NCBI GenBank assembly: GCA_028023455.1
Contig: JAQFVV010012497.1
Location: 3,720,001-3,784,000, forward strand
Origin: Epiperipatus broadwayi
Taxonomy: Eukaryota; Onychophora; Udeonychophora; Euonychophora; Peripatidae
Length of the DNA: 64,000 nucleotides
Reading direction: 5' to 3'
A program made the position numbers and the translations under genes. How positions within the stretch are numbered: position 1 is the first letter of the stretch; the number at the start of each line of letters is the position of its first letter. The notes under the pieces are model-generated. The model saw only the letters and a program-made list of their open reading frames with translations, made no database searches and was not told the DNA's origin. This document shows positions 1-12,640 of the stretch, piece after piece.

Positions 1-44
1 AAAATTTTCAAAAATTAAAATCGATATAATAAATAGAAGTATTT

Positions 45-200
45 GAACTTAGGATTTTCAATTTCTATTCATCCTAGAATAGTTTTTCATTTTCACATGT
101 GTGTGGACATGTGTATAAGTTGTTTGAGATGGAATGGGGGATGAGTATAGACTGAAAATTCGAAGTTCAAATTTCTCTGTTTTCTATAGTAAGCAGTATA
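45..200 (+). repeat. SINE-H family repeat, 3' part
   Basis: This stretch matches copies at 14277-14360 and 40330-40430: a GTGTGTGGACATGTGTAT-like segment, then TTTGAGATGG and GTTCAAATTTC, which resemble RNA polymerase III boxes A and B. The copy is diverged, and the part that carries the hammerhead-like core in other copies is not recognisable here. No gene is visible around it. Confidence 0.5.
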
Positions 201-547
201 CTGAATGAATAGATTAAAATCTACATAATATATAAATCAGTACTAAACAAATAAAATTATCAAATTACTGTTTTTCCGAAAAAATATTTTCTATTTTTTA
301 AAACTTTTTCCGAAAATTTTATTCTATCGTGTAATTTTTAAAAAAATATTTTGCATTTAAATTTTTTTTTTTAAAAAAAGCCTAAAGATCTGTAAATATA
401 TATTGTAAAAAAAAAATTAAATTAGAAAAAAAGAGATAAAAAAGTAATGAACTTTATAATTTAAAAAAAGTAAGCATTTTTGATATTTAAACATAAACAG
501 CAATCGAAAATAATTAATTAAAAAATATTGAATGGTTAATAACAAAT

Positions 548-720
548 TTGAGCAAAAGTGACAAACTGGGCCACAGTCCGTAAACCTTGAGCTCTAGAAT
601 CTACCACTCTACTACTGCACCAGGAACCAGATGTGACAAACAGCCTTGATCCATGAACTTTAAACTTCAGAGTCTGCCATTCTACCATTGCAACAAACCA
701 TTTGTCAGTCTGACTGTAAT
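548..720 (-). repeat. SINE-1 (tRNA-derived), two tandem partial copies
   Basis: Read on the minus strand, both halves contain the family signature: GCAATGGTAGAATGGCAGA (or GCAGTAGTAGAGTGGTAGA), then a CTCAAGGTTTACGG-type segment. TGGTAGAGTGG fits the polymerase III A box (TRGYNNANNNG). At least seven related plus-strand copies lie elsewhere in the window. Two copies head-to-tail here suggest a tandem insertion or local duplication. Confidence 0.55.
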
Positions 721-1164
721 TTTGAACTTCTCATAGAATCCTAATACTATTTGTTTATTATTAAAAACAATTTTAAAGCTGTTAAGTCACATAATATTTG
801 GAAATAAGGAACTCTTTAAAAAAATTAGTATATACTTTTTTATTGCTTTAATATTATTATTATATTCAACATTTTGACTGAACATTCTTGTTCTTACTTA
901 TAAATAATATATGAATTTTTCGTAGCAGAATCTTGTACTCCACATAATAAAAATTCTTTATATTACATATCTGTGTCTTAAAAATACAAATTATATATCT
1001 TAATTGTAGATTATAATTAATTTAATAAGATATAAAATTAGGCAACAACAGAAATTTTATCACACTTTTTTTCTTCATTTAAAAAACTTGATTTTTATTG
1101 AACTAAATTACGCTAAAAAAAATGGTTAATTAAACATTTTATAACAATGTTTTCCTGAAGATTT
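721..1164. other. No gene seen
   Basis: AT-rich sequence with short homopolymer runs. No reading frame, repeat copy or RNA gene that I can support. Confidence 0.6.
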
Positions 1165-1705
1165 GTAATGATCATGTCTTAGTTGCATTTATATATTGGA
1201 CTATTTCCATCATCTAATATGAGTATTGAATGTCTTTAGAAAAATTTAATTTTATTTTAATATTCCAATATTCCAAATACATTCAACTGTTAGTAATCAC
1301 ACACAGGTTAGTATATGCACAATGTTTCAAGAGGTATTATTCTCCCCTCTTATTCAGGTGTGGCTGACCTGACCAGTGACAGTGCTAGCATGAGAATCAA
1401 ACCTGGACCCTTAGATTCTTGAGTATTGAATTTTAAGGTAACACTTTAAGATTAGTTAAAATGTTACATTAAAATTTAATATTCAAGATTGTAGCAGTCC
1501 AGGTTCAATTCCCATGCTAATACTGTGATTGATCAGGCCAGCAACACCTGAAGAAGAGGGGAGAATAATACCTCTTAAAACATTGTTCTGTTACTAACAG
1601 TTAAATGTATTTGGAATATTTAAATAAAGTTAAATTTTTCAAAAGACATTCAATATTCATATTAGATGATAGAAATCATCCAATATATAAATGCAACCAT
1701 TTTAT
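1165..1705. repeat. Inverted pair of SINE-2 family repeats (large palindrome)
   Basis: Two diverged copies of one repeat face each other, about 1177-1440 on the minus strand and 1447-1705 on the plus strand. Each contains, in order, a B-box-like GTCCAGGTTCAATTCCC, a CTGAAGAAGAGGGGAGAAT motif followed by CCTCTT and (A/G)AAAC, then TTACTAACAGTTGAATGT and a tail resembling ATTCATATTAGATGATGG. The same family recurs at 36120-36385 and 44763-45290. Transcribed, the pair could fold into a hairpin of about 250 bp. Confidence 0.7.
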
Positions 1706-2029
1706 AATAATAACTATTTTAATGAATTGAATTTCTTTTATCCTTTGATCTCTGTTGACATTGAGCATGACATAATTTTTTAATTACTTAATATCATTTT
1801 ATTATGTTTCCCTCTTATGTTTTGGCTATTAGTTTTTTCAGAATTATGAGTGGCAATATTTTAATTTTTGTAATACTAAATTTTGTATTAGGCATTATAA
1901 GCATTTGTTTACAATACATATCAAAGTTGTTTAAAAATTAGAGCTGAAATCTCTTTAAAAGTTTATTTATATCTAATTTAAAGTGTATTAACCCATTTTT
2001 AAAATATAAATTATGTAAAAGTCCTGCAC

Positions 2030-2135
2030 TATTTATGCAATGGACTCTTGAGCTTAAAGTCCATAGATCACACCCAGTTCCATCATTTTCAACACTCAAA
2101 CTTCTTATGAATTCCCAAGCAATGAAACCATTTGA
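2030..2135 (+). repeat. SINE-1 (tRNA-derived) copy
   Basis: Matches the family consensus in GCAATGGACTCTTGAGCTTAAAG, CCATAGATCACACCCAGTTCC and the conserved 3' segment CTTATGAATTCCCAAGCAAT. The tRNA-like 5' end is degraded. Confidence 0.6.
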
Positions 2136-2284
2136 TAATTTATATAACTTTTGTAAAACATAAAACTTTCTATTATGTATATACATGCATAAATATAATA
2201 TTCAGATAATTATGCATATTAGCTTACACTATCATATCTATATCATTTCAATAATTCTTCCTGTACATTTACATAATAGACCTG

Positions 2285-2550
2285 CTGTTCGTGTTTGAGA
2301 TTGCAAAATGCTGTACCTTTCTTCAGTAGGGAGAGGAGAATGTTTGCAATGGCAGAATGCCATATTAAAACCTCAAATGTTTAACAATACAGAAAGTATA
2401 AATTTTTACACAAAAATAATAAACTCATTATAATACTAAATAAAAACAAGTAGTTATGACTTATTAATATGGCATTCTGCCATGGCAAACACTCTCCCCC
2501 TCTTCTTCTGGAGAAAGGTATGGCATTCAGCTGTTAAAACATGAGCAGCC
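2285..2550. repeat. Foldback repeat with ~90-bp arms
   Basis: The left arm (about 2290-2378) is the inverse complement of the right arm (about 2463-2550), with an AT-rich loop of about 85 bp. The shared core is TTAATATGGCATTCTGCCAT, followed by a CTCTCC-rich segment and GAGAAAGGTA. No coding capacity. It is probably a non-autonomous mobile repeat. Confidence 0.65.
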
Positions 2551-2834
2551 AGTCTAATATGTAAGTACCAATTCTTTCTTCTTTTTCATTTTAAAGTTAG
2601 TTTATTTTCAGATATATAAATTTCTTTATACTTTTTAAAAAATACTAATAATTTCTGAACGTAACTTTATGTACATAGAAAATATTTACTAATATTTTAA
2701 TTATTTTGTATAATCTTTTTCAAAACATAATTCAGAAATAATCTGAAACATAAAGTAAAAACAAAAATATATGAATAAATATGTAATATAACATTCACTA
2801 ACAAATACATAAACTATAATATTTTTCATTATGC

Positions 2835-3865
2835 TTTGAATTTGTAGATTATGGAAAGATATTTGATTCTATCAGCATTTCCATGATGATTCAAGACATG
2901 GATCTGAGATATCATATTCTGACAAATACTTACCAAAATGCAACAGCAATGATTATATTACATGGTGGTACTAAGAAACAATCTTTTTAGTATCCTTGTG
3001 TGATCTAATCATTGCTATTGCATTAAAAATTTACAAATGTATTAAGATTAATTCCATATCTCCAAAAAATTTTCAGCAGTTTTACAAAAAGTATTTTGAA
3101 AGCTAAAGGAGTAAAATATAAGTAGTAATTATTTAAATTATATAAATTTTGCAATTGGTATTGTTTTCCCTAAATAATGCTTCATAGTTTCAGTAAATGT
3201 TGAAATAGTTATTAAGTGGAAATAAGAATGTAGGATTAAAGATAAATATTAAAAAGTCTAAAGTGATGTCCAATGGATTTTTCAGAAAAAAATAAGAATT
3301 GATTATCATGAATTAAAAGAAAGTAACTATAAATACCCTGGTTAGATTATTAATGCAGATAAAAACATAATGAATGAAACTGATCATGGAATTAAACTTG
3401 GATGGAATGTTTTTGGTAGAAATAATTTATTACTAAGAGAAAATGTATATGTGTGTTTGAAAAGGAAGACTTTTAATAAAGGTATTTTGTTTTAGCTTTC
3501 TTATGGATCTGGGATTTTGACACTTAACAAAAGAGCAATACAAAGAATTCAGACAATTCGGTGAAATATGGAGGAATGAAATCTAAAATGAAATATATGG
3601 TTGAGAGAACAAACATCATTGAAAGAATTGAAAGACTGAAATGGAATTAGACTGTATGTATATTTCTAAAAGAGATGATAATAGGTGGATATTAAAGCTC
3701 AAATTGAATCCCAAGAGAATGTAAAAAACCAAAAAGAAACCACATATAGATAGATGAATGAAATAAGAAAGTTTTTCAGTGTGCTGTAGAGAAGCTATGA
3801 TTTGAGAAACTGGATTATCCTTGGAAAAACCTTCTATTCTACTGCAAATTGAAAATGATGATGAT
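2835..3865 (+). pseudogene. Non-LTR retrotransposon reverse transcriptase relic (RTE/BovB-type)
   Basis: Broken reading frames carry recognisable pieces of an RT: near 2840-2990 VDYGKIFDSIS, which matches the RT block 'DYEKAFDSV', and an 'NTYQNATAMIILH' stretch. Near 3330-3570 come 'NADKNIMNETDHGIKLGW..FG', 'CLKRKTFNKGILF' and 'LSYGSGILTLNKRAIQRIQ'. These match the thumb/C-terminal part of the common animal RTE/CFDP2-like LINE protein, where the family reads approximately 'LTYGCETWTL'. The YADD region is unrecognisable. The copy ends near a TGATGATGA tract, as does the 3' end at 12640. Many stops and frameshifts make this a dead element. Confidence 0.7.
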
Positions 3866-4609
3866 TTTTTTAAAAAGTTATTTTTTTATCCTCTTTTAAA
3901 ATTTTAAATAGGAAATAGTAATAAAATATGTTAAAGAATAGAATCTATATGATTATGATTCAATGTTTACAGAATCTATAATTTTTTAAATCATTAATTA
4001 GAAGTCTTTGTTAAACTATTATATTGTTATATTTTCATATATGTTACTTTTTAAAAGTTTGTGAACAATTAAATATCTATTATAGGATAATGTCAAAATA
4101 CTAATGAAAACTTGAAGAAATATACAAACCGTAAGGCATCTATATTAAGGATTTGAAACGAAAATTCTGAAAATATTATGCATCTTGGAAATGATGTTAG
4201 ATTTGAAAATTTAGTCATTATGTTCGAACACAAGAATCTTGCTTCACTGTCAGAAAGACTTGATAATGGAACTCTTTTTCAAATTAAAAAATTATAAAAA
4301 CAGGAACAGAAAAGAGAAAATAATGATTTCTCAATGTTTTTCATAAAGAATTCAGTTGTTTTTTTTTTTTACAAATTCCGATGTTAAAATTAAAAAAAAG
4401 GTTTCAAGTTTGAAGATGATGGAAAATACTGATCATTACCATAACAATGTTTGTAATAAACAACTGAAGTAAAACACTTATACAAACTTCAGTGTTGAAT
4501 AATTGTTAGTAAAAGCAATAAAAAAATATTTTCATCAACAAATATTTCTAAATGTGCATGACATTTTGCTAATGCACTGCAGTTGAATCCATTACAGTAA
4601 TGTATTGAT

Positions 4610-4745
4610 TGGCATGATATCTGCATGGTTTGATGCAGTGATGCTAGAAAACTCTGGGGCTCAAGCTCCATGGGCCATAATTCAATTGTCACTTCTGATA
4701 CTTGAAGGTCTTATGGCTTTCTAAGCAATAAACTATTTGATTGTT
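4610..4745 (+). repeat. SINE-1 (tRNA-derived) copy
   Basis: The copy reads TGGTTTGATGCAGTGATGC, then GGGCTCAAGCTCCATGGGCC, then the 3' end TTTCTAAGCAATAAACTATT. It follows the same order as copies at 7390 and 29595. Confidence 0.6.
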
Positions 4746-4867
4746 CTTTTTGCTGGTATAGTTTTTGCACAATGTATACTTTTCTCAAAATCAGTCAATA
4801 ACATTATACAAGATAATATTGTATATAAATATGTACCAAAAACTAAGCTTTTAAAAACATTACTGGA

Positions 4868-5126
4868 AATGTTTACTAAGGCTATAAATCTCAAGGGTGC
4901 TCATGAAAATGCAAAGGTAGGGACCTCTACAGGTCTTAATCACAGGCTTATGCTTTGGAAGAAAAGAGGGGAACCCTTCTTTACTTCAACCTACTTTCTA
5001 TATAAATAGGTGAAGCTGAAGCGGTTAGATCTGAGAGCGTAAGCTTGTGGTTAAGACCTGTAGAGGTCCCTACCTTCGCATTTTCATGTGCAACTCTTGA
5101 GGTTTATAGCCTTAGTAAATATTACT
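4868..5126. repeat. Foldback repeat with ~95-bp arms
   Basis: Left arm 4868-4965 and right arm about 5035-5126 are inverse complements, sharing TAGGGACCTCTACAGGTCTT and a TTACTAAGGCTATAAA outer end. The ~70-bp loop is unrelated to the arms. A third, single copy lies at 24190-24256. No gene is inside, and the open frame across the left arm is incidental. Confidence 0.7.
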
Positions 5127-5735
5127 TATGTAATCAATGTGCGTTTAAATAAATTTATAATTATTGCTGGAAATGATAAATCAGTTTTAAAAATGGATAA
5201 ATATACAAAAATAAAATTATATTTTAGAATATACTGGTTTTCTTCTAGTAAATAAAATTCATATCAATCTATCAAAAATGTAGTTATAATACTCTGGATT
5301 ATTTAAACATTTTTTTTCTTTATTAATATTATAACTTTTTTATTATTATAGGTAAACTACTAGAGACAGCACTAATTTGAAAAATTCTGTTATCCATACA
5401 AAATATTATTTTAATTTGTTTTTATATCCCTACATAAAAATGTTGTTCTGATATAAATATATTCTGTAGTTTAAAGTTCTATATATGATCAATAAATAGT
5501 TCATAAGAAGTATATCAGTATATACAAACAACAGATAATAAAATTAATGTCTGTTTAAATTTTTAGCAAAGTTTGAATTTATAATGAGGAGAAAAAGATT
5601 TATTATTGAAACCTGAAAACTCACAAATTAAAAAAAAAAAAAATTCTGGAACTATGGATTTTGGATTAATGGTGCCTGTATTTTTTTTAAAAAAAATTAC
5701 TTTGGTTATATTGTATGATATAGCTTCTAAATAAG

Positions 5736-6125
5736 ATGATAACTTATATTAATAGATTGATCAACAACTCAAAAGATCATATTGATCGTTCATTCACCCC
5801 ACATGTAGTTTATTCTATTTCATGTCCTCAAGAAAAATGTCTTGCTGTATATTATGGTGAAACTAAAGCTACTGTTAATACTAGGCTTGCTCAACACATG
5901 TACACTTACAAGAGAGCTAATAAGAACAACAATATATCTTCTGTATTTTTGGAGCATTCCATGAAATCTGGACACAATTTTATTCCTTCCAATCCTGTAA
6001 TTTTATGCACTGAATCAAATGATCATAAGAGGAAAATAAAAGAAGAATTCTATATTAATGGAAATATTAATGCTATAAATAGAAAAGACACTTGCTTTGA
6101 TATATCGAAGAAATGGTCCACATAA
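5736..6125 (+). CDS. Penelope-like element C-terminus: GIY-YIG endonuclease domain (fragment)
   Basis: The 129-residue frame matches the C-terminal nuclease of Penelope-like retroelements. After a basic linker (RLINNSKDHID) comes VVYSISC, then VYYGETKATVNTRLAQHMY. These correspond to the two GIY-YIG strands (normally GxY followed by YxG) and the conserved arginine helix. A C-terminal INRKDTCFDISKKW segment recurs in the fragment at 39798. In the family this domain nicks DNA for target-primed reverse transcription. The reverse transcriptase that should lie upstream is not recognisable, so this is a truncated, probably dead copy, although the nuclease frame is open. Whether 5736 is a real start is doubtful: upstream is stop-rich AT sequence. 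Confidence 0.75.
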   Translation: MITYINRLINNSKDHIDRSFTPHVVYSISCPQEKCLAVYYGETKATVNTRLAQHMYTYKRANKNNNISSVFLEHSMKSGHNFIPSNPVILCTESNDHKRKIKEEFYINGNINAINRKDTCFDISKKWST

Positions 6126-6180
6126 CATGTGCTAATTTTATATATCTTTGTATATATTTTATTATGTATTTTGAAGAAAG

Positions 6181-6230
6181 CTATGATTATGAGGCATGGA
6201 TCCTCAAAAACATTTAGCTTATTTTTATTA
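6181..6230 (+). repeat. Conserved 3' hairpin segment of the Penelope-like family
   Basis: Starting 54 bases after the nuclease stop, GCTATGATTATGAGGC is followed by a GGATCC hairpin and ATTTAGC. The same segment (GCTATGATTATGAAGG, hairpin, CTAAGC) follows the related fragment at 40066-40110. It is a conserved structured 3' end. A relation to the hammerhead motifs of Penelope-like elements is possible but the core does not match. Confidence 0.5.
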
Positions 6231-6833
6231 TATTTATTTATAACTTCTCTTTTTTAACTTCATTTTTAAGTTAATATTTTTTATATTAAGATGGTGGTAA
6301 GCAATGACAAACTATGCTCAAGTGTTATACTTGATGACTAATTATTTTATTGTGTGTGTGTGTGAGTAAATTACTTAAAATATATATGTACTGTATATAG
6401 TATCTTTTCATAACTGTAAACTTTCTCTTGCTGCCATTTTCAGTCCAAATTCATAAAGATGTGATATATCTGTAATGACTGTATATCAATGCTTTCTATA
6501 GCATTGAGAACATACATATTATCAATAAATAAATACTGACAAATATTTCCTGAAAAGATTTTGGGCCTAATTAAAATCTAAAAAGATATGACAATTTTGA
6601 AAGTGCTACATATATATATTAAATATTTTCATGGATTGTTATTACAATAAAAATAAAAATAAGATATTTATATCCATGTAAATAGAGATAACTTTTTTCC
6701 TTTTGTTGTTGCAAGAATACTATCAACTATTACTAATTGACAATCTCCAAGGCTAAAAAAGTTTCTCCATTAATCTATAATAGCTCTTTTGGGATATATC
6801 AGAATACTACTCTTTCTTATTGCATTGCCAAAT

Positions 6834-7078
6834 GTATGTCATATAATACTAAATCATCCATGCACTTTACTACTGTTACACAATGCTTTATTTATCATCC
6901 TCTTTTACAATTCACAGTTTCAATTGCCCCAGTAATCTTCTTCAGGAGATATATAAAAGTTCTGAAGAAGATTGCTGAGGCAATCAAAACTGTAAACTGT
7001 AAAAGAGGGTGGTAAATAAAGCATTGTGTAACAGTAGTAAAGTGCATGGATGATTTGGTATTATATGGTAATATTAGC
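6834..7078. repeat. Foldback repeat with ~105-bp arms
   Basis: The arms (6834-6940 and 6970-7078) are near-identical inverse complements, sharing GCACTTTACTACTGTTACAC and an ATGATTTAG-like outer part. The centre contains CTGAAGAAGAT, a stem and (A/G)AAAC on each arm, the arrangement seen in other repeats of this window. Both open frames across it are incidental. Confidence 0.75.
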
Positions 7079-7389
7079 ATTACATATATAATTAGTAATA
7101 TAATTAAATTATAATAAATTTAATAAATCTGTAAACAAGTCATGATTATTAAATATAAGATTATAGTATCTACATCAAAATGGCTCCTAGGCTATCTTTT
7201 GTCTAATTGGTAGAGTAGCATTAATATAGAAATTGGATGTTATTCACATATTTATTAAAATAATTTTCTGAATATGACTTGAGAATTGTTATTATAATAA
7301 TGAATTTGGACTTAGTTGCATAATGAATAAGGTTACAACTAAATTAATATTTTATTCTCTGTCTTCCATTTCTTTTACTTTTTACTTGA

Positions 7390-7530
7390 TCACAGCTGTG
7401 TATGGTTTGATGCAATGGTACAGTGGCAGATTCTAAGGCTCAAGGTCTATGAGATCATAATCCAGTCACATGACATTCAGTGCTTGAACTTCTTATGAAC
7501 TCTCAAGTGATAATCTTAATATTTATCAAT
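7390..7530 (+). repeat. SINE-1 (tRNA-derived) copy, best preserved
   Basis: TGGTTTGATGCAATGGTACAGTGGCAGATTC supplies the A-box-like TGGTACAGTGG. Then follow GGCTCAAGGTCTATGAGATC, an eroded B-box region and the 3' end CTTATGAACTCTCAAGTGAT. It is the most complete representative of the family here, about 140 bp. Confidence 0.65.
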
Positions 7531-10500
7531 ATTTATCATTTGCCTTTGTGCAAACAATATATATTTAATAAAAAAAAAGCAGCCTATTTACATTGCTAAA
7601 TTTTCTTTTGCTGCCATCTTCAGTTCATGTCCACTTAGTCAAATAAAGAGCCATTCATAGTGAATCTCTCATGCATCTCCAATAGAGATAGTCACATATA
7701 TGCCAAACATGGCAGATTATGGATCTTAATTTGAAATATTGGAATCTTTGTTATAAAAATAAAATGTAGGATCCAAATCTTGTAAAGTAATTTTGTAAAT
7801 TAAAAACAAATTTTTATTAATACTTACAAAAATATTTAATAACCATTCTATGTGACAAATTAAATCAAAAATTCTTCAGCATTCATTCTATAAGTAGATA
7901 TTTTGCACTTGTCTAATCTTGAGGTAACTAAATCAAAGGATTCCATAACTGTTTTTAACTTTCATTTTGTAATTGGTTACCCGTAATTAACATTAAATTA
8001 TCTTTGTTCATGAAATTGATAAAAACGAAACAATTCAAATTTGACTTCCGCTTAATTCACCGCATTAAAAGTCTGGTAAAAGCAAAACAGACTCGAAGTC
8101 TTTTTAAAATAAAAAAATATTTAAATTAAATTTTGTTTTGTATGGAACATTTTATATTTCAAGAAAAATACTAAATATTAGTTATTCATAGCATATTGTA
8201 TTTTATACAAAAATTGAGCCATGCAAAAATTGTATGGGGCGTGTGAACTCTTAGATGGAAAAAAGTGGTGCATGGGTGTGAAATGTTAACCCTTAATATA
8301 CAGTATCATATATCTTTCCAATCAAATATTTACGTTTTAATTACATTCAAAACAATTCTCACATAATTTCATTGTTTTCTAATTTTTTTTTATATTTTCT
8401 TGAATTAAAATTGTCAAACTATTTATTAGTCGCTGCTAATAGTAAAATTATCTGTTATGTCTGAGGAAGTCAAGGCAAAGTAATTCGAATGCACCAGAGA
8501 TCCATTTCCAGATAATGGGCTCTTCAGATATTTTATCAACTAAAATTCTTACTCTTTCATAGTGTATAGAAATATTTATATCTTTTTTTTTTTTGATTTT
8601 GAACATAAATCAGTTGATGTAAAATGACATTTGCTACCTGTATTAAATAATCTATTTTAATAAGATCCTGTTTGTAATCTCCTCAGAGCAATACCAGTCA
8701 ACTCAAATCAAAACAAATTATATTTGTGCATCTCATTAAAGTTTCCCTCAGGATGATTGAAATCAGGCCGAGTAAGGAATCATCATTAATGGAACATTTT
8801 TGTTTAAATTTTAGCTTTAAAAAATAATTAAAATTTAAGGAAATGTATATGTATTTTAATTACTTAATAAAAATATACGAAAAAGTATATTAATGATGAC
8901 ATTTATTTTAAAAATGCTTTATTGAAAGAAAGAAAAAACTAATTACAATTTTAGTTACTTTTGCAATGTAATTTTAAATTATTTAAGAAATGAAAATATG
9001 GTTAATTCCATTTGCATATATATAAATACAATAACATAATGAAACAAAGACTTTTAATTAATTAATAAAAAATTACAAATTGAAGAACACATTGAATCAT
9101 TAACATACAAACTTTAATCTTTAACTCATATTATAGTTCATTAAAAACTAGTTTACACAGTCATATTATAAAATTTCTGTTTTTATTCATTGCCCCATAT
9201 GATTTAGCGTAGATGGGCGAGTCAAAAATCCCAAAATGAATTTCAACTTATTATTTCTTCTACTCAAGCATGACATAATTTTTTAAGCAACTAAATTATA
9301 ATAAATAATAAAAATACCATATACAACAGCTATATAAATATATATTGTAATGGTCGGACAGACTAAACATGATTTCAATTGACTATAGAACATGGTATAC
9401 ACAATGAATAAAATATACCCTATATAACTTTATATCTGCTAATTTATATAATTTTCCATTCCTTTTTAATCGGCTAGTTATTAATTAAATTTATTAAAGA
9501 TTTATAAATATTCATATAATTATTTAAGTTATGCTTAATATATTTCATACATTCATCTGCTTTTTGGGTCTTTAGTATAATTTAATTGTTTAATATTTTA
9601 TGCCCATAAGTTAGGTAGTGAAGGTATAAAATAGATCTATCTTGCTATTAATACTGTTATGTTCTTTAGCTCTTAACTCTATTTCCCTGTATGACCATAA
9701 TAAATCATATTGCTATGGTCACAATTTTATATACAATTCCTTTTTTGTTTTTTATATTATTTCTTAATTTATAATTTCTATTATTTTTTTTAGACTTTTT
9801 CATTTGACCATCTAATATTTATATATTTATCAATATGATTTTTGTTATTTATTAATATAAGATAAATTTGGGGATAATATGAAAGTTTAATCCATTTCTT
9901 ATTTGAAGTAGTATTACATCATTATGATCATTTCGCATGGAAATGTTATTTAAAATAGATATTTTACAATTAAAAAGTATATATTTAATATTTTTAAGAT
10001 TATATCAATCAGCTATATTTTTATCATATTATATTTATCATTTCTATATGTTAAAATGTTTAATAACTATCATCTTTTATATTCGTGCTTTTTGTGAAAT
10101 TATATGAAATTTTTTTTTTAATTTGTCTTTTTAATATAATTTTGTTATCATTATCTTTGTTAATTTCTATATCTAAATATTTGTTTTCAAGTTTTATTTT
10201 TATAAATTTAATATTTCATACATTATTATTAAAATCGTTATTACTTTGACTAAGCATTCATTTTTTTAATGCTTGTATTATAAATAATTCATGCATATTT
10301 CTATGAAATAAAAGGTATAGTTGCCTACCCTTATTAAAAAAAACTGAAACTACAAAACTATATAGATACTAAATTGGTATCAGATTACAACTATGCAAGC
10401 AAGCTGACAAATTAAAAATATTAAGATGATTTTTGATTTCAGACTGGTAGCTTGGTAGTATTAAAGGAGTGAAAGATGGATTCTAAAGGAAAAGTGCATT

Positions 10501-11739
10501 AGATCCAAATGTCTTCTTTGACAAAAGTTATAAACTAGAAACTAGACTGGAGATATGGATCTATTACTTAATAAAGCTTATTCTAATTGGCAAAATGATA
10601 ATAGGAGAAATAGATTGCTACTAAAAGTATTGTGTAACCTAATGTAATGTGGTGTTTTGTTATGATCTAAAACATTTATTGAAAGTTATGCTATAGCTTT
10701 AAGACTGTGAATATATTTTAAATAAATGACCAGAAGTGACTTAACAGTTTTTGGGCTAGTAGTATATAAAACATCAAATTCATTATAATGTAGAGAGCAA
10801 GCCTGATTATCTGTTATAGTAAAAGTCTTTAAACAGTGTACTGAAACACAACACAGTTTGTCAGCTCTCCATAAAGAAACAGTGAACACCAGGTTTGTCA
10901 AGTGGTGATAGTTTTAAGAGACTTCCATTCTTGTTTTATCTCTGGCTAAAAATAGACAATCACTCAATTACTTGCAAATATTGGATTGCTTTCTGGATTT
11001 TCTGACTATGTAAAAAATTTCAGATCCTGATTAAACACAATTTTTTTAAACTTTATTCAGCTAATTTTTAAGATCTGAACTAATTGCAATAAGCTCAGAC
11101 TTTTTTTTAGATAGCTGGTTCATTGCAATTGCACAATACAGTTGCTAAATAATTTTTTTTTAAGTTTAATACTTAATTACATGTCAGCATATTTTAAAAT
11201 TAAAAGCTAACCTCAGGTAAAACATTCACAGGTGTACCACATATATTCATCACTTTCAATGGTCATATTATATATCACAACACTTTGCAATTTAAGACTC
11301 CTAATCAAATAGTTCTGGTATTTATTTTATTTTCAAAAATAAGAATAAAATACATTGACCATTGCTAATAATGATCTCTTCATACACATAAACATAAACA
11401 GTAAGATAAATATCTGCTCCAATTGGTTAATACCAACTTGTGAGATGCAGTTGTAAAAAAGTATTATGTTTTCAAGCATTTTTATAGCTTTGCTAATACT
11501 ATATAACTTGTATGTTTATGTTTTTGTTTATTAAGATGATGACAATTGTATTAAAAGACTAAATATTTTGAAATTTAAAATTCTTTAAATGTGAAAATCA
11601 TTATTTAAAAAATTATATGAGCAATTTGACATCAATTATGATGACTCTCCGTAGTGTTTAATAATACACACTAGATTATGTGCATTATTAACTAAGAAAT
11701 GAATTGGAACATTGACTTATATTATGAGATATACAGAAA
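7531..11739. other. AT-rich stretch without a recognised gene
   Basis: About 4.2 kb of AT-rich DNA. The segment 7598-7700 (TGCTGCCATCTTCAG...) resembles 6428-6500 downstream of the GIY-YIG fragment, so it may be another Penelope-family 3' remnant. I found no supported coding region, RNA gene or long repeat in the rest. Confidence 0.5.
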
Positions 11740-11815
11740 GCAAACAATGGCTCTATTTTGTCACTTTTGGTACTCAAAATTCGTATGAATTCCCAAGCAA
11801 TTAAACATGCTTTTT
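11740..11815 (+). repeat. SINE-1 3' fragment
   Basis: Only the 3' half is present: TTTTGTCACTTTTGGTACTC and ATGAATTCCCAAGCAATTAA match the family's conserved end. Confidence 0.5.
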
Positions 11816-12454
11816 TAATATCTCTGATAATTTATTGTCATTGGAAAGGTTTTGCAGAATTGATGCTATACCTTTTTATTCACTTTCTGCACTCCAATTA
11901 AATAATGAGTAATGACATTCTACCCATGATTGTTTATAATCAATAAGTCTTACAATAACATTCATTCCTTACATTAGCAACTATTCATAATTATGGATGT
12001 AATTAACGACAATTGAGATTTCTTCTCAGAGAGATTCTACTAGTAATACACTGGTTGCTATTATATTATTAAGGGCATGTTTATCATTCTCAGTCAGAAA
12101 ATTAAATTAGAAAATTATGACAATCAGCAAACTATTCAAATATTAATATTTATGGACTGGCCAAAAAGTATATATTCTTGAAGATACAGTATGTTGTAAT
12201 TGCTTCCTGCAATACAGGAAAAAAAAAAGATCACCAAAAATATTCTGTTCTTACCTATTTATTTCTATTTTTAAAAAATAAATTTTATACAATTAAAACA
12301 TATAAATAGAGTACTGTGAAAACTATGTTATTTACACTATTCTTAGAGATGATTACAATAATTGTATTGCGATATCGATATAAATATGCAATTTAAAAAC
12401 AAGTAATTGAATGGTTTATTGTTTCAAATCTTATAAAATATTCACCTACCAGAA

Positions 12455-12520
12455 GTAACATAGCTAGAGCAATGGTTTATAGACTGTATGCTCCACAGTC
12501 CATAATTTTACTCTGCTTTA
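12455..12520 (+). repeat. SINE-1 5' fragment
   Basis: AGAGCAATGGTTTATAGACTG and CTCCACAGTCCATAATTTTA match the 5' half of SINE-1. The fragment lies immediately upstream of an RTE-like 3' end. Confidence 0.45.
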
Positions 12521-12547
12521 AATTATATAGGACAATGTACAAATGAT

Positions 12548-12640
12548 AAAAGCTAAAGATAGGAAAAGATGGATTGAACTTGGAGAGACCTTCATCATGC
12601 AGTGGATTGATAATGGTTGATGATGATGATGGCAAGTAAT
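12548..12640 (+). pseudogene. RTE-type LINE 3' end fragment
   Basis: A short open stretch reads KAKDRKRWIELGETFIMQWID and then stops, followed by a (TGA)n-type tail. This matches the last residues of RTE/CFDP2-like LINE proteins (family pattern DRxRWRxLxxxxxxQW). It is only a 3' fragment, as expected for 5'-truncated LINE insertion. Confidence 0.6.

Noticed and set aside
6181-6230. Hammerhead ribozyme at the Penelope 3' end
   Set aside because: The hairpin spacing is suggestive, but the core (ATTATGA, then AAAA) deviates at two or more essential bases in both copies and no stem I forms.
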